A DNA stretch of 39,226 nt from an uncultured Mycobacteriales bacterium (GCA_902805565.1 CADCTP010000236.1:1-39226), one strand, 5' to 3'. Shown: positions 25,331-36,620, numbered from the stretch's first letter. Notes: a model not told the origin generated them from the letters alone. A program made the numbers and translations.

Positions 25331-26065
25331 TCGACGTTGGGTGCCGGCGACGGTCGCGGCCCCGTGCACGGGGACGCCGACGACGGCCAGGGCGCGACAG
25401 GCGTCGACCAGGGTGACCCCGGTGGTCACCAGGTCGTCGACGAGCAGCACCGCCACCCCCGGCCCTGTCCCCCGCAGGGCGGCGGAGCGGATCGGGTCGG
25501 CCTCGAACTTGCCCGCGGTGACGCGCTCCCGCTCCGCCGCGGTCAGCCGGGCGGTGTCCGGGCGGACGCCGGTGGTCCGCAGCACCGGGAGGACACCGGC
25601 GGGCACGCCCGCGCGGCGCAGGAGGCGGCCCGCGGCGGTCGCCAACCGCTGGACGTGCTGACCGCCGCGCGCCCGGGCGACGGCCGGCTCGGAGGGCACG
25701 GGCACCAGCCAGAGCAGCCGCGGCCGGCTGCGGAGCACCTCGGCGACGGCGGCGGCCAGCGCCGTCGCCAACGCGGCGGTGAGGTCCCGGCGGCCCCGCT
25801 CCTTGTAGGCGAGCAGGCAGGCACGGGTGGAGCCGGCGTAGGCCGCGGCGATGGCGAGCGGCGGGAGGCCGGTGGGGGTCGGGTCGGGTCGGTGGCGCCG
25901 CGGGGAGGCGAGCGCGGCGGCGCAGCGGGGGCACACCGGTCCCCGCGCACCGGCGCACCCGACGCAGCGACTCGGCAGGGCCAGGTCGGCGAGAACGGTG
26001 AGCACGGGACGACCGTCGCCGCCGGCCGCGGTCGCGGGAAGGCCGGCGGGGACATCTGTGGACAA
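25331..26065 (-). CDS. ComF family phosphoribosyltransferase-like protein (3' end undefined)
   Basis: The frame starts at TTG 26065; a GTG at 26005 is an alternative. The translated region shows an N-terminal four-Cys zinc motif (CVGC at 34-37 and CPRC at 45-48), KERGRRDLTAAL, VPVPSEPAVARARGGQHVQRLA and the PRPP-binding loop LLVDDLVTTG at 207-216. ComF proteins help DNA uptake in competent bacteria, and the actinobacterial members are of unknown role. Family likeness ends near residue 245 (base 25331), but no stop occurs in frame there. The frame stays open to 22454, across hpf, the response regulator and into the GNAT region. A single-base change into another frame would end it at 25210. A frameshift, a sequence error or an unusual tail must be considered. 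Confidence 0.75.
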
Positions 26066-26166
26066 CCGCGGGCCTGTGGATGACCGGTTGAGCGGTCGGC
26101 GACGGCGTTGGTACTACTGCTCCCGGCCCCGGACGAAGGAGGTGGGCCATGACCCCGCCGACGCCC

Positions 26167-27909
26167 TCACCCCGGATAGGCAGGTGCGGACTCGCCGCCG
26201 CCCTTATCCGTCACCCTCGTCCAGGCCTCGTCGGTCGAGGGCGTCCGCCACAGCGCACCGGCGGCGACGGTCAGCAGCGGCAACGCCGGTCCGGCCGCGA
26301 CCGCGCTCGGCGGACCGGGCAGGCCCGCGGTCGCCACGAGGCGGACCGACGGCGGCCCGCTGATGCTGGCCGCGTACAGGCTGTACAGGCCGCTCTGCTC
26401 CTCGCCGTCGCTCACCAGCGCCACGACGCTGAGCGAATCGGCCCAGCTCACGTCGGTCACCGGGGTGCCACCGACATCGACGGCGCGCAGGCCGTCGATG
26501 CTGGCCTGGCCGTTGTCCCGGACGACCACACCGACCCAGAGCCGCTCGCGGTTCCGCTCGCCGGCGACCAGGGCGACCCGGGCGCCGTCGCGGGACAGCC
26601 GCAACGCGCGGATCTCGCCGAGGCGGTCCGCCTCGGCCACCACGACCCGGGCCGCCTGCCCGATCAGCGGGACCAGCAGCACGTCCGTGCCGTTGCGGAC
26701 GGTCCACACCTCGCCGGTCTCCGCGCCCCAGCTCGGCCGGCTCAGGGTCGAGGCGCTGAGGGTCCTGCGCAGCCGGCCGGGGTCCCCCAACCACAAGGAC
26801 TGCCCGGCGCCGGGCTCGCCCCGGACCACGGCGACGGACTTCTCGTCCAGCGACACCGCGACGGAGGTCGCGCCGTAGCCGGGCTGACCCGCCGGGCCGG
26901 CCAGCGGCGCGTTCCTCGTCGTCCGCACCGCGCCGTCCCGGATGAAGTAGCCGGGTGCCGACACCGAGAGGCCATCGGGGTTGAAGCCACGCCACTCGCT
27001 CAACTGCTGCAGCGACCGCTGCGGGGCGCTGGCCGGCCGCAGGAGCCGGTTGTCCGCGTAGATCTCCACCCCGCCCACGCCGACCTGGTTCAGCGTCCAG
27101 ACCAGCTGGGCGAAACCGCCGTCCGGCAGCGTGGGCGCGTCCTCGGGCAGCCCGGTCAGGTAGACCCGGACCCGGTCGGCGCCCTGTTCGACGTTGTTCT
27201 GCAGGGTGACGCCCTCGAGGTCGGATCGCACGGCCCCGGCCAGCGGCTCGGACGGGCCGTTCTCGATGGCGGAGACCAGCAGGCTGGGCAGCGAGTCGCG
27301 GGGGGTGGCGAACCACCGCACGTCCGGGACCACCCGGGTCCGGGTGGAGTCGAGGAAGTAGACCTCGTAGGGGCGGTAGGCCGCCTCGAACGTGCCGGCT
27401 TCGATGAGCAGCCCGTTCGGCGGGTTGTCGATGCGCCAGTTCCCGTTCACCCGCAGCAGCCGGAACGAGTACGGGAAGGACGCCTCGCCGGGCACGTACG
27501 AGCCGTCCGGCCGGATGGTGCCGCGCTGCCGCGCGGTCATCTGGACGGTCGCGCCGTCCTCGCTGACGTTCAGGTACGGCGCGTCCTCCAGCACGGTGGC
27601 GCCGGCGTCGTCCTTCCACCGGTCGCTGCCGCTGCTGGTCAGGTAGGCGCGGGCGCGGGCGTGGGAGCGCTCGTAGCTGCCGGCCGCCCGCAGGTAGTCC
27701 CGGACGATGTCCTCCGGCGGCTCCCCGGGCCGGGGCACGATCTCGTCGTACCGCACGTCGTCGTCCTCGGCCGGCGCCGACGCCGGCACCGAGCCGGGGA
27801 TGACCTGCGGACGGGACGAGCTGGGCACGTTCGCGCAGCCGGTGACCGCGAGGAGGGCGGTCAGGGCGGCGACGACCGCGGCGCGGCCGCGCCGGCGGAG
27901 GCCGGTCAT
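26167..27909 (-). CDS. lpqB: Lipoprotein LpqB, partner of MtrAB
   Basis: 580 residues from the ATG at 27909. The signal peptide ends in the lipobox LLAVTGC, so the protein is anchored outside the membrane. A PEDIVRDYLRAAGSYERSH segment begins the N-terminal domain. A GerMN-like domain lies near 200-290 (VRVYLTGLPEDAPTLPDGGFAQLVWTLNQV). The rest is a beta-propeller-like domain of the LpqB type (DGLSVSAPGYF, then SVAVSLDEKSVAVVRG). In mycobacteria LpqB binds the sensor kinase MtrB and tunes MtrA signalling. The gene overlaps mtrB by four bases (ATGA), giving a coupled mtrA-mtrB-lpqB unit. Confidence 0.96.
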   Translation of the reverse strand: MTGLRRRGRAAVVAALTALLAVTGCANVPSSSRPQVIPGSVPASAPAEDDDVRYDEIVPRPGEPPEDIVRDYLRAAGSYERSHARARAYLTSSGSDRWKDDAGATVLEDAPYLNVSEDGATVQMTARQRGTIRPDGSYVPGEASFPYSFRLLRVNGNWRIDNPPNGLLIEAGTFEAAYRPYEVYFLDSTRTRVVPDVRWFATPRDSLPSLLVSAIENGPSEPLAGAVRSDLEGVTLQNNVEQGADRVRVYLTGLPEDAPTLPDGGFAQLVWTLNQVGVGGVEIYADNRLLRPASAPQRSLQQLSEWRGFNPDGLSVSAPGYFIRDGAVRTTRNAPLAGPAGQPGYGATSVAVSLDEKSVAVVRGEPGAGQSLWLGDPGRLRRTLSASTLSRPSWGAETGEVWTVRNGTDVLLVPLIGQAARVVVAEADRLGEIRALRLSRDGARVALVAGERNRERLWVGVVVRDNGQASIDGLRAVDVGGTPVTDVSWADSLSVVALVSDGEEQSGLYSLYAASISGPPSVRLVATAGLPGPPSAVAAGPALPLLTVAAGALWRTPSTDEAWTRVTDKGGGESAPAYPG

Positions 27910-29807
27910 GACGGCCACCTCGGCGTGGCGCGCTGGCTGAGCGCGGCCGGCCTCGTCACGTCCGGCGGCTCGATCGGCAGCGGGGAGGACACCACGGTGT
28001 CGCCGGCGCGGACCGGCAGCGTCAGCCGGAACTGCGCGCCGTGCCGCGGCCGGCCCCAGGCGTGCAGCCAGCCGCCGTGCAGCCGGGCGTCCTCCAGGCT
28101 GATCGCGAGCCCGAGCCCGGTGCCGCCGGTGCGGCGGTCCCGGGACAGGTCGGCCCGCCAGAACCGGTCGAACACCAGCGCCGCCTCGCCCGGACGCAGA
28201 CCGACCCCATGGTCGCGGACGGTCACCGCGACCGCCTTGTCGTCGCCGCGCAACTGCACCTCCACCGGCTTGCCCTCGCTGTGCTCCACCGCGTTGACCA
28301 ACAGGTTGCGCAGGATCCGCTCGACGCGCCGGCTGTCGACGTCGGCGACGACCGGGCCGTCCGGCAGGTCGACACGCAGCTCGACGCCGGCCCGCGAGGC
28401 CACCGCGGAGACGACGTCGACGGACCTGCGGACCAGCCCGCGCAGGTCGATCGGGTCGGGCTCCAGGACGGCGACGTGGGCGTCGTACCGGCTGATCTCC
28501 AGCAGATCGGCCAGCAGCGACTCGAAGCGGTCGAGCTCCGCCTGCAGCAGCTCGGCGGAGCGGGACACGTGCGGCTCGAAGTCCTCCCGGGCCCCGTGGA
28601 TCAGGTCGGTGGCCATCCGGATCGTGGTGAGAGGAGTGCGGAGCTCGTGAGACACGTCGCTGGTGAAGCGCCGCTGCAGGCGCGACATCTCCTCCAGCTT
28701 GGTGATCTGGCCCTGCAGGCTGTCCGCCATGTCGTTGAACGCTGCCGCCAGCGCTGCCAGGTCGTCCTCGCCGCGCACCTGCATCCGTTCCTGCAGCCGG
28801 CCGGAGGCGAACCGCTCGGCCACCTCGGCCGCGCTGCGCACCGGGCGCACCACCTGGCGGGTGACCAGCAGGGCCACCGCGGCCAGCAGCGCCACCAGCA
28901 GGATGCTGGTGAGCAGGACGGTGTTGCGGACGAGATCGATCGTGCGCTGCTCGCTCTGCAGCGGGAAGAGGTAGTAGAGCTCCACCGAGCCCGGCTCCCG
29001 GGTCACCGGCGCGCCGACGACCAGACCCTTGGTGGTGCCGCCCTCGGCCGTGCTCACAGGTGCGTACATGTCGGCGAACCGGCCCTGGCCGACCTCCTGC
29101 CGCAGCTCGATCGGGACGTCGCTGGCCTGGGCCGCGCCGAGGACGTACGGCTCGGCGTCGCCGGTGAGCACGACGATGGAGAACAGGCCGGTCCCCCGGT
29201 TGAGCACCGAGCGCTGCACGGCGTTGCTGGCCCGGGTCACGCTGACGCTGTCCTGCGGTGCGGCGGCCAACTGGCGCTGGGCGACCCGGACACCGTTGAG
29301 CACCTCGGCGTGCGCCGCGGTCCGCTTGGCCTCCAGCACACCGGCGGTGATCGAACCCACGGACAGGACACCGATCACGACAGCGACCAGCCCGGAGACC
29401 AGCACGGTGGTGGCGGCGACCCGCAACTGCAGCGAGCGACGCCACCGCTCGGCGGCCCAGCGCACGAGCTCGACCGTGCGGCGCCGGCCGGCCGCCCACC
29501 AGCGTCGCGTCGCGGCGCGGACGTCGGCGACCCACCGGTGGGCCGGGATCGCGTCCTCCGCGGGCGAGGGGCGGTCGGGGCGGTCCGACTCCAGCCGGTC
29601 CGCCGACGGTCCACCCGCGACCGGTCCGTCCGCGGGAGCCGGGTCGGCCGGGTTCTCGAGCGCCGCGGTGGTCATCGGGGCCGGGACAGCCGAGGGAGTG
29701 GGAGCGGAGTGGTCGGCCGGGGCCGGGCCGAGGCGGATGGGGCGGTCGTGGTCCGGGGTCGGGCCCGTACCGGTCGGCGTGGCCGGCACGGCGGGCTCGG
29801 CGGTCAT
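27906..29807 (-). CDS. mtrB: Sensor histidine kinase MtrB
   Basis: 633 residues. The first about 125 residues are Pro/Ala/Asp-rich and then Arg/Trp-rich and precede helix 1 (about 130-155). An extracytoplasmic sensor domain lies between helices 1 and 2 (155-297), then helix 2 (298-320) and HAMP (about 320-372). The H-box RRFTSDVSHELRTPLTTIR carries the phosphorylated H387. N-box (NLLVNAVEHS), G1 (DHGVGL) and G2 (GGTGLGLAISLEDARLHGG) boxes are complete. MtrB phosphorylates MtrA to control cell division, wall metabolism and, in streptomycetes, development. Start and stop each overlap neighbours by four bases. The disordered cytoplasmic N-terminus is longer than in mycobacterial MtrB. Confidence 0.97.
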   Translation of the reverse strand: MTAEPAVPATPTGTGPTPDHDRPIRLGPAPADHSAPTPSAVPAPMTTAALENPADPAPADGPVAGGPSADRLESDRPDRPSPAEDAIPAHRWVADVRAATRRWWAAGRRRTVELVRWAAERWRRSLQLRVAATTVLVSGLVAVVIGVLSVGSITAGVLEAKRTAAHAEVLNGVRVAQRQLAAAPQDSVSVTRASNAVQRSVLNRGTGLFSIVVLTGDAEPYVLGAAQASDVPIELRQEVGQGRFADMYAPVSTAEGGTTKGLVVGAPVTREPGSVELYYLFPLQSEQRTIDLVRNTVLLTSILLVALLAAVALLVTRQVVRPVRSAAEVAERFASGRLQERMQVRGEDDLAALAAAFNDMADSLQGQITKLEEMSRLQRRFTSDVSHELRTPLTTIRMATDLIHGAREDFEPHVSRSAELLQAELDRFESLLADLLEISRYDAHVAVLEPDPIDLRGLVRRSVDVVSAVASRAGVELRVDLPDGPVVADVDSRRVERILRNLLVNAVEHSEGKPVEVQLRGDDKAVAVTVRDHGVGLRPGEAALVFDRFWRADLSRDRRTGGTGLGLAISLEDARLHGGWLHAWGRPRHGAQFRLTLPVRAGDTVVSSPLPIEPPDVTRPAALSQRATPRWPS

Positions 29808-30481
29808 GGCGGGCCGGCTTTGTATCCGACGCCGCGCACGGTGAGCACGATCTCGGGGTGCTCGGGATCCCGCTCGACCTTGGAGCGCAGCCGCTGGACG
29901 TGCACGTTGACCAGCCGGGTGTCGGCCGCGTGCCGGTATCCCCAGACCTGCTCCAGCAGCACCTCCCGGGTGAACACCTGGCGGGGCTTGCGGGCCAGGG
30001 CCACCAGCAGGTCGAACTCCAGCGGCGTCAACGGGATCGGCTCGCCGGCCCGGGCGACCGAGTGGCCGGGCACGTCGATGGTGACGTCGCCGATCGCCAG
30101 CATCTCCGCCGGTGGCTCATCGGTGCGGCGCAGCCGGGCCCGCATCCGGGCGACCAGCTCCTTCGGCTTGAACGGCTTGACGACGTAGTCGTCGGCACCC
30201 GACTCCAGTCCCAGCACCACGTCGACCGTGTCACTCTTGGCGGTGAGCATGATGATCGGAACGCCGGACTCGGCGCGGATGAGCTTGCACACGTCGATGC
30301 CGCTCATCCCCGGCAGCATGAGGTCGAGCAGCACGACGTCGGGCTTGAAGTCCCGGAACGAGTTCAGCGCCCGCCCGCCGTCCGCCACGAAGGCAGGCTC
30401 GAAGCCCTCGCCCCGCAGGACGATGCCGAGCATCTCGGCGAGGGCGGGATCGTCGTCGACGACCAGGACGCGTCCTTTCAT
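29804..30481 (-). CDS. mtrA: DNA-binding response regulator MtrA
   Basis: 225 residues, near the standard length for this family. The receiver carries the acidic pair in VVDDDPALAEML, phosphoacceptor D53 in LLDLMLPGMSG, T80 in MLTAKSD and K102 in VVKPFKP. The OmpR/PhoB winged-helix domain (about 128-222) ends in VHVQRLRSKVERDPEHPEIVLTVRGVGYKAG. MtrA is the essential partner of MtrB in mycobacteria and is conserved across actinobacteria. GGAGG sits directly before the ATG with almost no spacer. The gene is divergent from a membrane-protein gene, with about 150 bases between them. Confidence 0.98.
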   Translation of the reverse strand: MKGRVLVVDDDPALAEMLGIVLRGEGFEPAFVADGGRALNSFRDFKPDVVLLDLMLPGMSGIDVCKLIRAESGVPIIMLTAKSDTVDVVLGLESGADDYVVKPFKPKELVARMRARLRRTDEPPAEMLAIGDVTIDVPGHSVARAGEPIPLTPLEFDLLVALARKPRQVFTREVLLEQVWGYRHAADTRLVNVHVQRLRSKVERDPEHPEIVLTVRGVGYKAGPP

Positions 30482-30632
30482 CCCTCCATCGTGTCACCCG
30501 GCCGTGTCGGCGCGCCGCTCGGCGCGGCACTCGGCCGGTCACGGGGCGATCACGGGCGCACAGGCCCCCATGGCACGATGGGCCGACCGGCGCGCAGGCG
30601 CACCCACCGGCACGGGAGGCGGACGAGCGCCG
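30482..30632. other. Divergent region between mtrA and the MoxR operon
   Basis: This 151-base gap must contain the promoter of the mtrA-mtrB-lpqB operon (minus) and of the operon at 30633 (plus). I found no strong -35/-10 pair or long palindrome in it. The plus strand has GGGAGG about 13 bases from the ATG at 30633. Confidence 0.6.
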
Positions 30633-31661
30633 ATGAGCCAGGAGCAGGGCCTGGACGGCGGCATCCACGGCCCGGGCCCGGCTCCCGCGACGCCCTGGTC
30701 CGCGCCGGACGAGGGCAGCGACGGCCTGACGCGCGGCCCGGAGCCGACGTACGGACGCCCCGCCGAGCCCACTCCGACGTACCGGGCCCAGCCGGACGGG
30801 ATCCCGCTGCGCCCGCTCGGCGTCGGGGACATCCTCGACGGGACCTTCAGCACGATCCGCCGGAACCCGCGGGCGACCGTCGGGCTCGCCGCCGTGCTGG
30901 TCACCGTGCAGCAGGCGGTCTCGGTGGGCGTGCAGCTGGCCACGGACGGGCTGCCGACGATGACCGGCTTCACGTCGCTGCAGTCGATCGGCGGGTACGG
31001 CGGGATCGTCGGGACGCTGCTGGCCGCCGTGGTCGGCGCGGTGCTGACCGGCATGCTCGTGATCGTCGTGTCCGAGGACGTGCTCGGCCGCCGGGTCACC
31101 GCCGGCGACGTGTGGCGACGGGTCCGGCCGCGGTTGTGGGCGCTGCTGGTCGCCGCCGCGATCGCCGGGCTGCTGCCGTACGTGGGGCTGATCTTCCTGG
31201 TGGTGCCGGGCGTCATCCTGTGGGGTGCGTGGTCGCTGACCACCCCGGCGCTGGTGCTGGAGGGCCTGGGTCCGATCGCCGCGCTGCGCCGGTCCTGGCG
31301 GCTGGCCTGGCCGGGCTTCCTACGGGTGTGGTCGGTGCGCTCGCTGTCGGAGCTGTTGGCCGTGCTCATGCAGTACCTGCTGGCGGTGCCGTTCGCGCTG
31401 GCCTCGGTGCTGGTCGCGTTCGGGCTGGACACCGGGGACGGCGAGCAGCTCCCCGCCCTGGCCCTGGCCCTGATCGTGCTCGGCGGCATCGCCGCGGGGA
31501 CGATCACCGCCCCGTTCCTGGCCGGGGTGCTGGCGCTGCTCTACATCGACCGCCGGATGCGGGCCGAGGGGCTGGACCTGGTGCTGCGTCGGGAGGAGCG
31601 GACCGCCGGCCGGCGCCCGATCGCCGTGCCCCCGCAGCCCGTCGCCGGTGGCGGGCCGTGA
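30633..31661 (+). CDS. Multipass membrane protein of the GPDPase-membrane-domain type
   Basis: 342 residues. A disordered Gly/Pro/Asp N-terminus (about 1-55) precedes IPLRPLGVGDILDGTFSTIRRNPRATVGLAA, a motif typical of proteins annotated as glycerophosphoryl diester phosphodiesterase membrane-domain proteins. Six hydrophobic segments follow to about residue 310. No phosphodiesterase catalytic domain is present, so enzyme activity is not implied. The product is first in an operon with DUF4129, DUF4350, MoxR and DUF58 genes and probably forms part of a membrane complex with them. Its TGA overlaps the next GTG (GTGA). The start is preceded by GGGAGG at a somewhat long distance. Confidence 0.85.
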   Translation: MSQEQGLDGGIHGPGPAPATPWSAPDEGSDGLTRGPEPTYGRPAEPTPTYRAQPDGIPLRPLGVGDILDGTFSTIRRNPRATVGLAAVLVTVQQAVSVGVQLATDGLPTMTGFTSLQSIGGYGGIVGTLLAAVVGAVLTGMLVIVVSEDVLGRRVTAGDVWRRVRPRLWALLVAAAIAGLLPYVGLIFLVVPGVILWGAWSLTTPALVLEGLGPIAALRRSWRLAWPGFLRVWSVRSLSELLAVLMQYLLAVPFALASVLVAFGLDTGDGEQLPALALALIVLGGIAAGTITAPFLAGVLALLYIDRRMRAEGLDLVLRREERTAGRRPIAVPPQPVAGGGP

Positions 31662-32344
31662 CCGCCCCCGCCGTCCTGGCCACCGGGTACCTCGCCGCGC
31701 CGGTGGGCGGGGACGAGGCCCGGCGGGCGGCCGAGGAGGAGCTGTCCAAGGGCATCTACCACCAGAACGACCCCGGCCCGATCGAGCGGGCGGTCGAGCG
31801 GGCGCTGGAGTGGCTGGACGACCTGCTGTCCCGGGCCGTCGGCGCCACACCGGGCGGCGCGATGGGCGTACTGGTGCTGTTCGCGCTGGTGGCGGCGTTG
31901 GTCGCGGTGGTGCTGTGGCGCACCGGACCGCTGCGGCGCGGGGCCCGCACCGGCCCGGCAGCGGTGGAGCTGTCCGGGGACCTGACCGCCGACGAGCACC
32001 GGCGGCGGGCCGACGCGCACGCCGCGGAGGGCCGGTTCGCCGAGGCCGTACGGGAGCGCATGCGCGCGATCGTGCGGGAGCTGGAGTCCCGCGGCGTGCT
32101 GGACCCACGGCCGGGCCGGACGGCCGACGAGATCGCCCGGGAGGCCGGCGCGCTGGTGCCGGTGGTGGCGTCGGACCTGCGGACGGCGGCGTCGGTGTTC
32201 GACGAGGTCTGGTACGGCGGCCGTCCGGCGACCGCCCAGGCCGACGCGGCGATCCGGCAGGCCGACCAACGGCTCCGGCAGGCCCAGCTGTCGGTGGCCG
32301 GCCCGCCCGTGCCCGGGGTCAGCGGCTACCAGGTGCCCCGGTGA
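31658..32344 (+). CDS. DUF4129 domain-containing protein
   Basis: 228 residues from the GTG at 31658, whose last two bases and the following A form the stop of the gene before (GTGA). One membrane helix (about 68-86, GVLVLFALVAALVAVVLW) separates an external N-terminal part from the cytoplasmic DUF4129 domain (RADAHAAEGRFAEAVRERMRAIVRELESRGVLDPRPGRTADEIAREAG, about 110-160). Such domains occur at the end of transglutaminase-like membrane proteins and in MoxR gene clusters. Function is unknown, but the linkage with MoxR is conserved. It is followed by DUF4350 with another GTGA overlap. Confidence 0.88.
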   Translation: MTAPAVLATGYLAAPVGGDEARRAAEEELSKGIYHQNDPGPIERAVERALEWLDDLLSRAVGATPGGAMGVLVLFALVAALVAVVLWRTGPLRRGARTGPAAVELSGDLTADEHRRRADAHAAEGRFAEAVRERMRAIVRELESRGVLDPRPGRTADEIAREAGALVPVVASDLRTAASVFDEVWYGGRPATAQADAAIRQADQRLRQAQLSVAGPPVPGVSGYQVPR

Positions 32345-33539
32345 GCGTGTCGGACGCGCCGCCGCGGCCCGCCGGCACCGCGACCGGGGCGTCGGTCCGC
32401 ACGCTGTGGCGCCGCTACCGGGTGGTGCTGGCGGTCCTGCTGGTCATCCTGTTGGTCGCGCTGGGCATCGGGATCGCGCAGCGCCGCGGGGAGGGCGGCC
32501 GACTCGATCCCCGCTCGGTGGAGCCGTCGGGGGCGCGGGCCCTGGCGACGCTGCTGGACGACCGCGGTGTCGAGGTCCGGCGGGTCACCGACCCGGACAC
32601 GCTGCTGGAGGGGGCAGGTGGGCGGGTCGCGGTGCTGGTCGGCATCCCGGGACAGCTCGACGAGGACGCGGCCCGGAGCCTCGGTACCGCGTCGCAGGGC
32701 ACGGTGCTGCTGGTCGACCCGCCGCCGGACGTCCTGGAGGCGGTCACCGCAGGCATCCGCCGGGCCGGCGCGGTGCCGGCGGACGTGGAGGACCCGGACT
32801 GCGACGATCCCGCGGCCACGGCGGCCGGCCCGGCGCTGGCCGGCGGGACGACGTACCGCGTCGACGACGGGGCGCGCTGCTATGCCGACGGCGAGCAGGA
32901 CGCGCCGATGGTCACCGGGACGACCCGGGGCGGTGCCCGGCTCGTCGTGCTCGGCTCCGGGGCGGCCCTGACCAACGACCGGCTCGACGAGGACGGCAAC
33001 GCGGCGCTCGGGCTCAACCTGCTCGGCGGCGACGGCAGCGCGGACGAGCTGCGCTGGCTGGTGCCGTCCCCCGGCACCGCGGCCGACGACGGGTCGACCA
33101 CGTCCATCCTGCCCGACTGGGTGCTGCCGGCGATCCTCCAGCTCCTGCTGGTCGGGCTGCTCGTCGCCCTGTGGCGGGGCCGCCGGCTGGGCCCGCCGGT
33201 GGTCGAGCCGCTGCCGGTCGTCGTCCGGGCCGCAGAGGCGGTCGAGGGCCGGGCCCGGCTCTACCGGCGGGCGCAGGCCCGGGACCTGGCGGCGGACTCG
33301 CTCCGGGCCGGGGCCCGGGCCCGGGTGGTGCCGCGGCTGGGCATCGACGCGCCGACCGGCGGCGAACCGCCACCGGAGGCGGTCGTCGCCGCGGTCGCCG
33401 CCCGGACCGGTCGGCCGGACGCCGCCGTGCACGCCAGCCTCTTCGGGCCGCCACCGGCCGACGACGCCGCCCTGGTCGCCCTGGCCGACACGCTCGACTC
33501 GATCGTCCGTGACACGCTCGACCCGGAAGGACCGCAGCA

Positions 33540-33543
<4 letters not shown>
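32341..33543 (+). CDS. DUF4350 domain-containing membrane protein
   Basis: 400 residues from GTG. A first membrane helix (VVLAVLLVILLVALGIGIA, about 30-48) is followed by the DUF4350 domain (DPRSVEPSGARALATLLDDRGVEVRRVTDPDTLLE, VAVLVGIPGQLDEDAARSL), a Rossmann-like fold related to ABC-transporter-associated GldG-type domains. A second helix near 262-280 (WVLPAILQLLLVGLLVALW) precedes a cytoplasmic tail. In mycobacteria such a gene lies beside moxR2. The GTGA overlaps at both ends point to stoichiometric expression with DUF4129 and MoxR. The biochemical role is unknown. Confidence 0.87.
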
Positions 33544-35234
<1,691 letters not shown>

Positions 35235-35236
35235 CG

Positions 35237-36523
35237 GTGGCGATCACCGGACGCGTCGCGCTGGTCGCGGCCCTCGGCGTGCTGCTCGCGCCGCTGGGCG
35301 CGGTGTGGCTGTGGGCCGTCGCCGGGTTGCTGCTGGTCGGCGTGGCGGTGGACGTGGCGCTGGCCGGGCGGGTGGCCGACCTGCGGATGGAGCGCGCCGG
35401 GGCCACCACGACCCGGCTCGGCGAGTCGGTGGAGGTGGCGCTGCTGGTCACGAACGGCGGCGGTCGCCGGGTGCGCGGGATGCTGCGGGACGCCTGGCTG
35501 CCCTCGGCCGGCGCCGGCCCACGCGCCCAGCCGGTCGACATCCCACCCGGCGAGCGGCGGCGGCTGGTCAGCACGCTGACCCCCACCCGCCGCGGGGACC
35601 GTACGGCGGCGCACGTCACCGTCCGCTCGCTCGGGCCGCTCGGGCTCGCCGGCCGGCAGCGGCGGCACCAGGTGCCGTGGTCGGTTCGGGTGCTGCCGCC
35701 GTTCGCGTCCCGGAAGTTCCTGCCGGAGAAGCTGGCGCGGCTGCGCCAGCTCGACGGCGCGGTCGCGCTGAACCGGCGCGGCCAGGGCACCGAGTTCGAC
35801 TCGCTGCGGGACTTCGTCGACGGCGACGACGTCCGGTCGATCGACTGGCGGGCGACCGCCCGGCGCGGCGACGTGGTGGTGCGCACCTGGCGGCCGGAGC
35901 GGGACCGCCGGCTGGTCTGCGTGCTCGACACCGGCCGTACGTCGGCGGCCCGGGTCGGCGACATCCCGCGGCTGGACGCGGCGCTGGACGCCTGCCTGCT
36001 GCTGGCCGCGGTGGCCGCGCGGGCCGGCGACCGGGTGGACCTGCTGGCCGCGGACTCGGTGGTCCGGGCGTCGGTGGAGGGTGCGTCCCGCAACGACGTG
36101 CTGCCGATGCTGGTGCAGGCGATGGCACCGCTGGAGCCGGCCCTGGTGGAGTCGGACGCGCAGCTCATCGTGGCCGAGGTGCTGCGGCGGGAACGGAAGC
36201 GGGCGCTGGTGGTGCTGTTCACCTCGCTGGACGCGGAGCCGATCGAGCAGGGCCTGCTGCCGGTGCTGGCGGGGCTGACCACCCGGCACACCGTGGTGCT
36301 CGCCGCGGTCGGCGACCCGCGGGTGGCCGAGCTGGCGGCGCGGCGGGGCGACACCGAGGCCGTGTACGACGCGGCGGCCGCGGAGCGGGCCCTGGCCGAA
36401 CGCCGCCGGGTGATGGGGCAGCTGCGGCGGCGCGGGGTGCTGCTGGTGGACGCGCCGGCGGACGTGTTCGCGTCCCGGGTCGCCGACGAGTACCTGTCCC
36501 TCAAGGCCGCCGGCCGCCTCTGA
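35237..36523 (+). CDS. DUF58 domain-containing protein
   Basis: 428 residues from the GTG at 35237, two bases after the moxR stop, with GAGGT upstream. Two membrane helices at the N-terminus (about 6-45) are followed by an extracytoplasmic or linker beta region. The DUF58 signature RGQGTEFDSLRDFVDGDDVRSIDWRATARRGDVVVRTW (about 184-220) comes next, and a VWA-like fold follows with CVLDTGRTSA and VVLFTSLDAEP. Full MIDAS is not evident: DTGRTS stands where DxSxS would be. DUF58 proteins are partners of MoxR ATPases. The gene ends the five-gene operon. Confidence 0.92.
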   Translation: MAITGRVALVAALGVLLAPLGAVWLWAVAGLLLVGVAVDVALAGRVADLRMERAGATTTRLGESVEVALLVTNGGGRRVRGMLRDAWLPSAGAGPRAQPVDIPPGERRRLVSTLTPTRRGDRTAAHVTVRSLGPLGLAGRQRRHQVPWSVRVLPPFASRKFLPEKLARLRQLDGAVALNRRGQGTEFDSLRDFVDGDDVRSIDWRATARRGDVVVRTWRPERDRRLVCVLDTGRTSAARVGDIPRLDAALDACLLLAAVAARAGDRVDLLAADSVVRASVEGASRNDVLPMLVQAMAPLEPALVESDAQLIVAEVLRRERKRALVVLFTSLDAEPIEQGLLPVLAGLTTRHTVVLAAVGDPRVAELAARRGDTEAVYDAAAAERALAERRRVMGQLRRRGVLLVDAPADVFASRVADEYLSLKAAGRL

Positions 36524-36535
36524 CCACCGGCCCAC

Positions 36536-36556
36536 CCCGGCCGGCGGGCAGCCGGG
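36536..36556. terminator. Weak hairpin after the DUF58 gene
   Basis: CCCGGC (36536-36541) and GCCGGG (36551-36556) surround nine bases, 13 bases after the DUF58 stop. The stem is short. It lies in the 97-base convergent gap before the kinase gene. Confidence 0.35.
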
Positions 36557-36620
36557 TCCGCCGGATCCGTCGGGACCGCGCCGTCGTGGCCCCCGCGGCC
36601 CGGGCGGCAGGCGTCGACGG

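Noticed and set aside
30570-30632. Upstream ATG extending the first gene of the MoxR operon
   Set aside because: The extra 21 residues are Arg/Gly-rich and unlike the family N-terminus; the start MSQEQG is more plausible.
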